A stretch of DNA of 7,146 bases from DAORHV01 sp964513925. GTDB lineage: Bacteria > Patescibacteriota > Gracilibacteria > Peribacterales > Peribacteraceae. Location: positions 1-7,146 of the forward strand of contig CAZENR010000037.1 of NCBI GenBank assembly GCA_964513925.1, read 5' to 3'. The notes beneath the pieces were generated by a model. That model saw only the letters and a list, made by a program, of their open reading frames with translations, searched no databases and had not been told where the DNA came from. A program made the position numbers and the translations under genes. Positions 6,453 to 7,146 of the stretch are shown here, piece after piece (the stretch's first letter is position 1; each line of letters opens with the position of its first letter).

Positions 6453-6561
6453 CGTGACCTAAAACCAGTGTCTTTTGCCAAGCAGTTCATTCGGAATTGC
6501 TTTACAGCCGCCTTTGGAAAAGTGTCAACGGAGAGAAGAGCAGAAAATGTCATGATCACCA

Positions 6562-6569
6562 TACATACT
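6562..6569 (+). promoter_or_regulatory. Weak -10-like element for the SRPBCC gene
   Basis: TACATACT contains TACATA (ending 6 nt before the ATG at 6574) and CATACT (ending 4 nt before it). The position matches the other leaderless starts in the window, but no -35 at proper spacing is seen. If transcription starts later, the ATG at 6598 would be used instead. Confidence 0.3.
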
Positions 6570-6573
6570 GGCA

Positions 6574-7059
6574 ATGAATGGCAGTAGCCTGTTTTTCATG
6601 CGTATTGCCACCATCCACCAATTGGTAGCCTTGCAGGCCACTCCGGAGCGCGTGTACCAGGTGCTTATGGACAGCGAGCATCATGCGGCGTTCACCGGAA
6701 AAGCGGCCACTATTTCGCCTACTGCCGGCGGGGAGTTTTCGGTGTGCGATGCCGTCATTACCGGCACCAACATTAGCGTGGAACCCGGGCGGCGTATTAT
6801 TCAACATTGGAGAATGCAGGGCTGGCCGCACGGACACGTGTCCGAAGTGCACATGCAGCTGGAGCCCAGTTCCAACGGCAGCATGCTCAGGCTGGTGCAT
6901 AAAGACGTACCCACCGACCGGGCCAAGGAGGTAGACACCGGCTGGGAGGAGCTGTATTGGAAGCCGCTTCGTAAGTATTTGAAGCAGTCAAAGCCTGCTA
7001 AAAAGCCAGCCAAGGCCGCGAAAGTGCGAAGCAAGAAGCCTGCATCGAAGCGGCGCTGA
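6574..7059 (+). CDS. SRPBCC/AHSA1-like protein with lysine-rich C-terminal tail
   Basis: 161 residues from 6574, or 153 from the in-frame ATG at 6598. The second start begins MRIATIHQLVAL and better matches where the family's first strand begins. The -10-like position favours the first. Residues about 12-136 resemble the START-like AHSA1 family: TPERVYQVLMDSEHHAAFTG (23-42), GGEFSVCDAVITGTNISVEPGRRIIQHWR (52-80) and DTGWEELYWKPLRKYL (121-136), the usual C-terminal helix. These helix-grip folds bind hydrophobic ligands or partner proteins; the ligand is unknown. Residues 137-161 (KQSKPAKKPAKAAK..., ending SKRR) form a Lys/Ala/Pro tail like that of histone H1, absent from typical AHSA1 members. 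It may bind nucleic acid or acidic surfaces. The stop codon overlaps the tRNA-Gln promoter. Confidence 0.88.
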   Translation: MNGSSLFFMRIATIHQLVALQATPERVYQVLMDSEHHAAFTGKAATISPTAGGEFSVCDAVITGTNISVEPGRRIIQHWRMQGWPHGHVSEVHMQLEPSSNGSMLRLVHKDVPTDRAKEVDTGWEELYWKPLRKYLKQSKPAKKPAKAAKVRSKKPASKRR

Positions 7060-7084
7060 CTTTCGTCCAACTCTTCGTTACAAT
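7056..7084 (+). promoter_or_regulatory. Promoter of tRNA-Gln
   Basis: CTGACT (7056-7061), exactly 17 bp, then TACAAT (7079-7084). Transcription would start near 7091, about 4 nt before the mature tRNA. The -35 contains the TGA stop of the preceding gene (7057-7059). Confidence 0.75.
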
Positions 7085-7094
7085 CCCGCTGCAT

Positions 7095-7146
<52 letters not shown>

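Overview
This 7.1 kb bacterial window is moderately GC-rich. It carries eight protein-coding genes in short, mostly independent transcription units and ends inside a glutamine tRNA gene. None of the eight start codons has a recognisable Shine-Dalgarno sequence. Several genes have a -10-like hexamer (TA-N3-T or close to it) only 4-9 nt upstream of the ATG, which suggests widespread leaderless or near-leaderless transcripts. The visible promoters are sigma70-type (TTGACT/TTTACA/CTGACT -35, 17-bp spacer, TATAAT/TACTTT/TACAAT -10). This rules against Bacteroidetes as the reason for the missing SDs. Compact spacing, small orphan proteins, a LamG-domain surface protein and a poly-glycine exported protein would fit a Patescibacteria/CPR-type or similar poorly characterised lineage. 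That placement is an inference; no phylogenetic marker is visible except the partial tRNA.

Layout, left to right. (1) 15-530 (+): an acidic protein of unknown function, possibly cut by the window start. (2) 658-2061 (+): an exported protein with an N-terminal LamG/concanavalin-A-like domain and an orphan C-terminal half. It converges on (3) 2079-2960 (-): a membrane-anchored M23 (LytM-type) peptidase with all zinc ligands. (4) An AT-rich 124-bp divergent promoter region carries a perfect inverted repeat between the two promoters. (5) 3085-4296 (+): a cytoplasmic protein resembling GT-A-fold glycosyltransferases. (6) 4319-5098 (+): a dienelactone-hydrolase-family lipoprotein. Its stop codon directly abuts that of (7) 5099-5872 (-): an unrecognised cytoplasmic protein with an HEEWH motif and a downstream EG glutamate, probably a zincin. 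(8) 5956-6414 (-): a small exported glycine-rich protein with an internal DNA repeat. (9) 6574-7059 (+): an SRPBCC/AHSA1-like protein with a histone-like lysine-rich tail. (10) tRNA-Gln(UUG), from 7095 to beyond the end, with a strong promoter whose -35 overlaps the previous gene's stop codon.

Four of the eight proteins are predicted to be exported or membrane-anchored: LamG, M23, the DLH lipoprotein and the Gly-rich protein. The segment therefore leans towards the cell envelope, but the genes do not form one obvious pathway. There is no mobile element, CRISPR array, phage gene or defence locus. No convincing intrinsic terminator was found. No intergenic stretch exceeds 160 bp. The 531-657 gap holds only the LamG start-proximal -10. 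The 6415-6573 gap holds the two divergent start regions.
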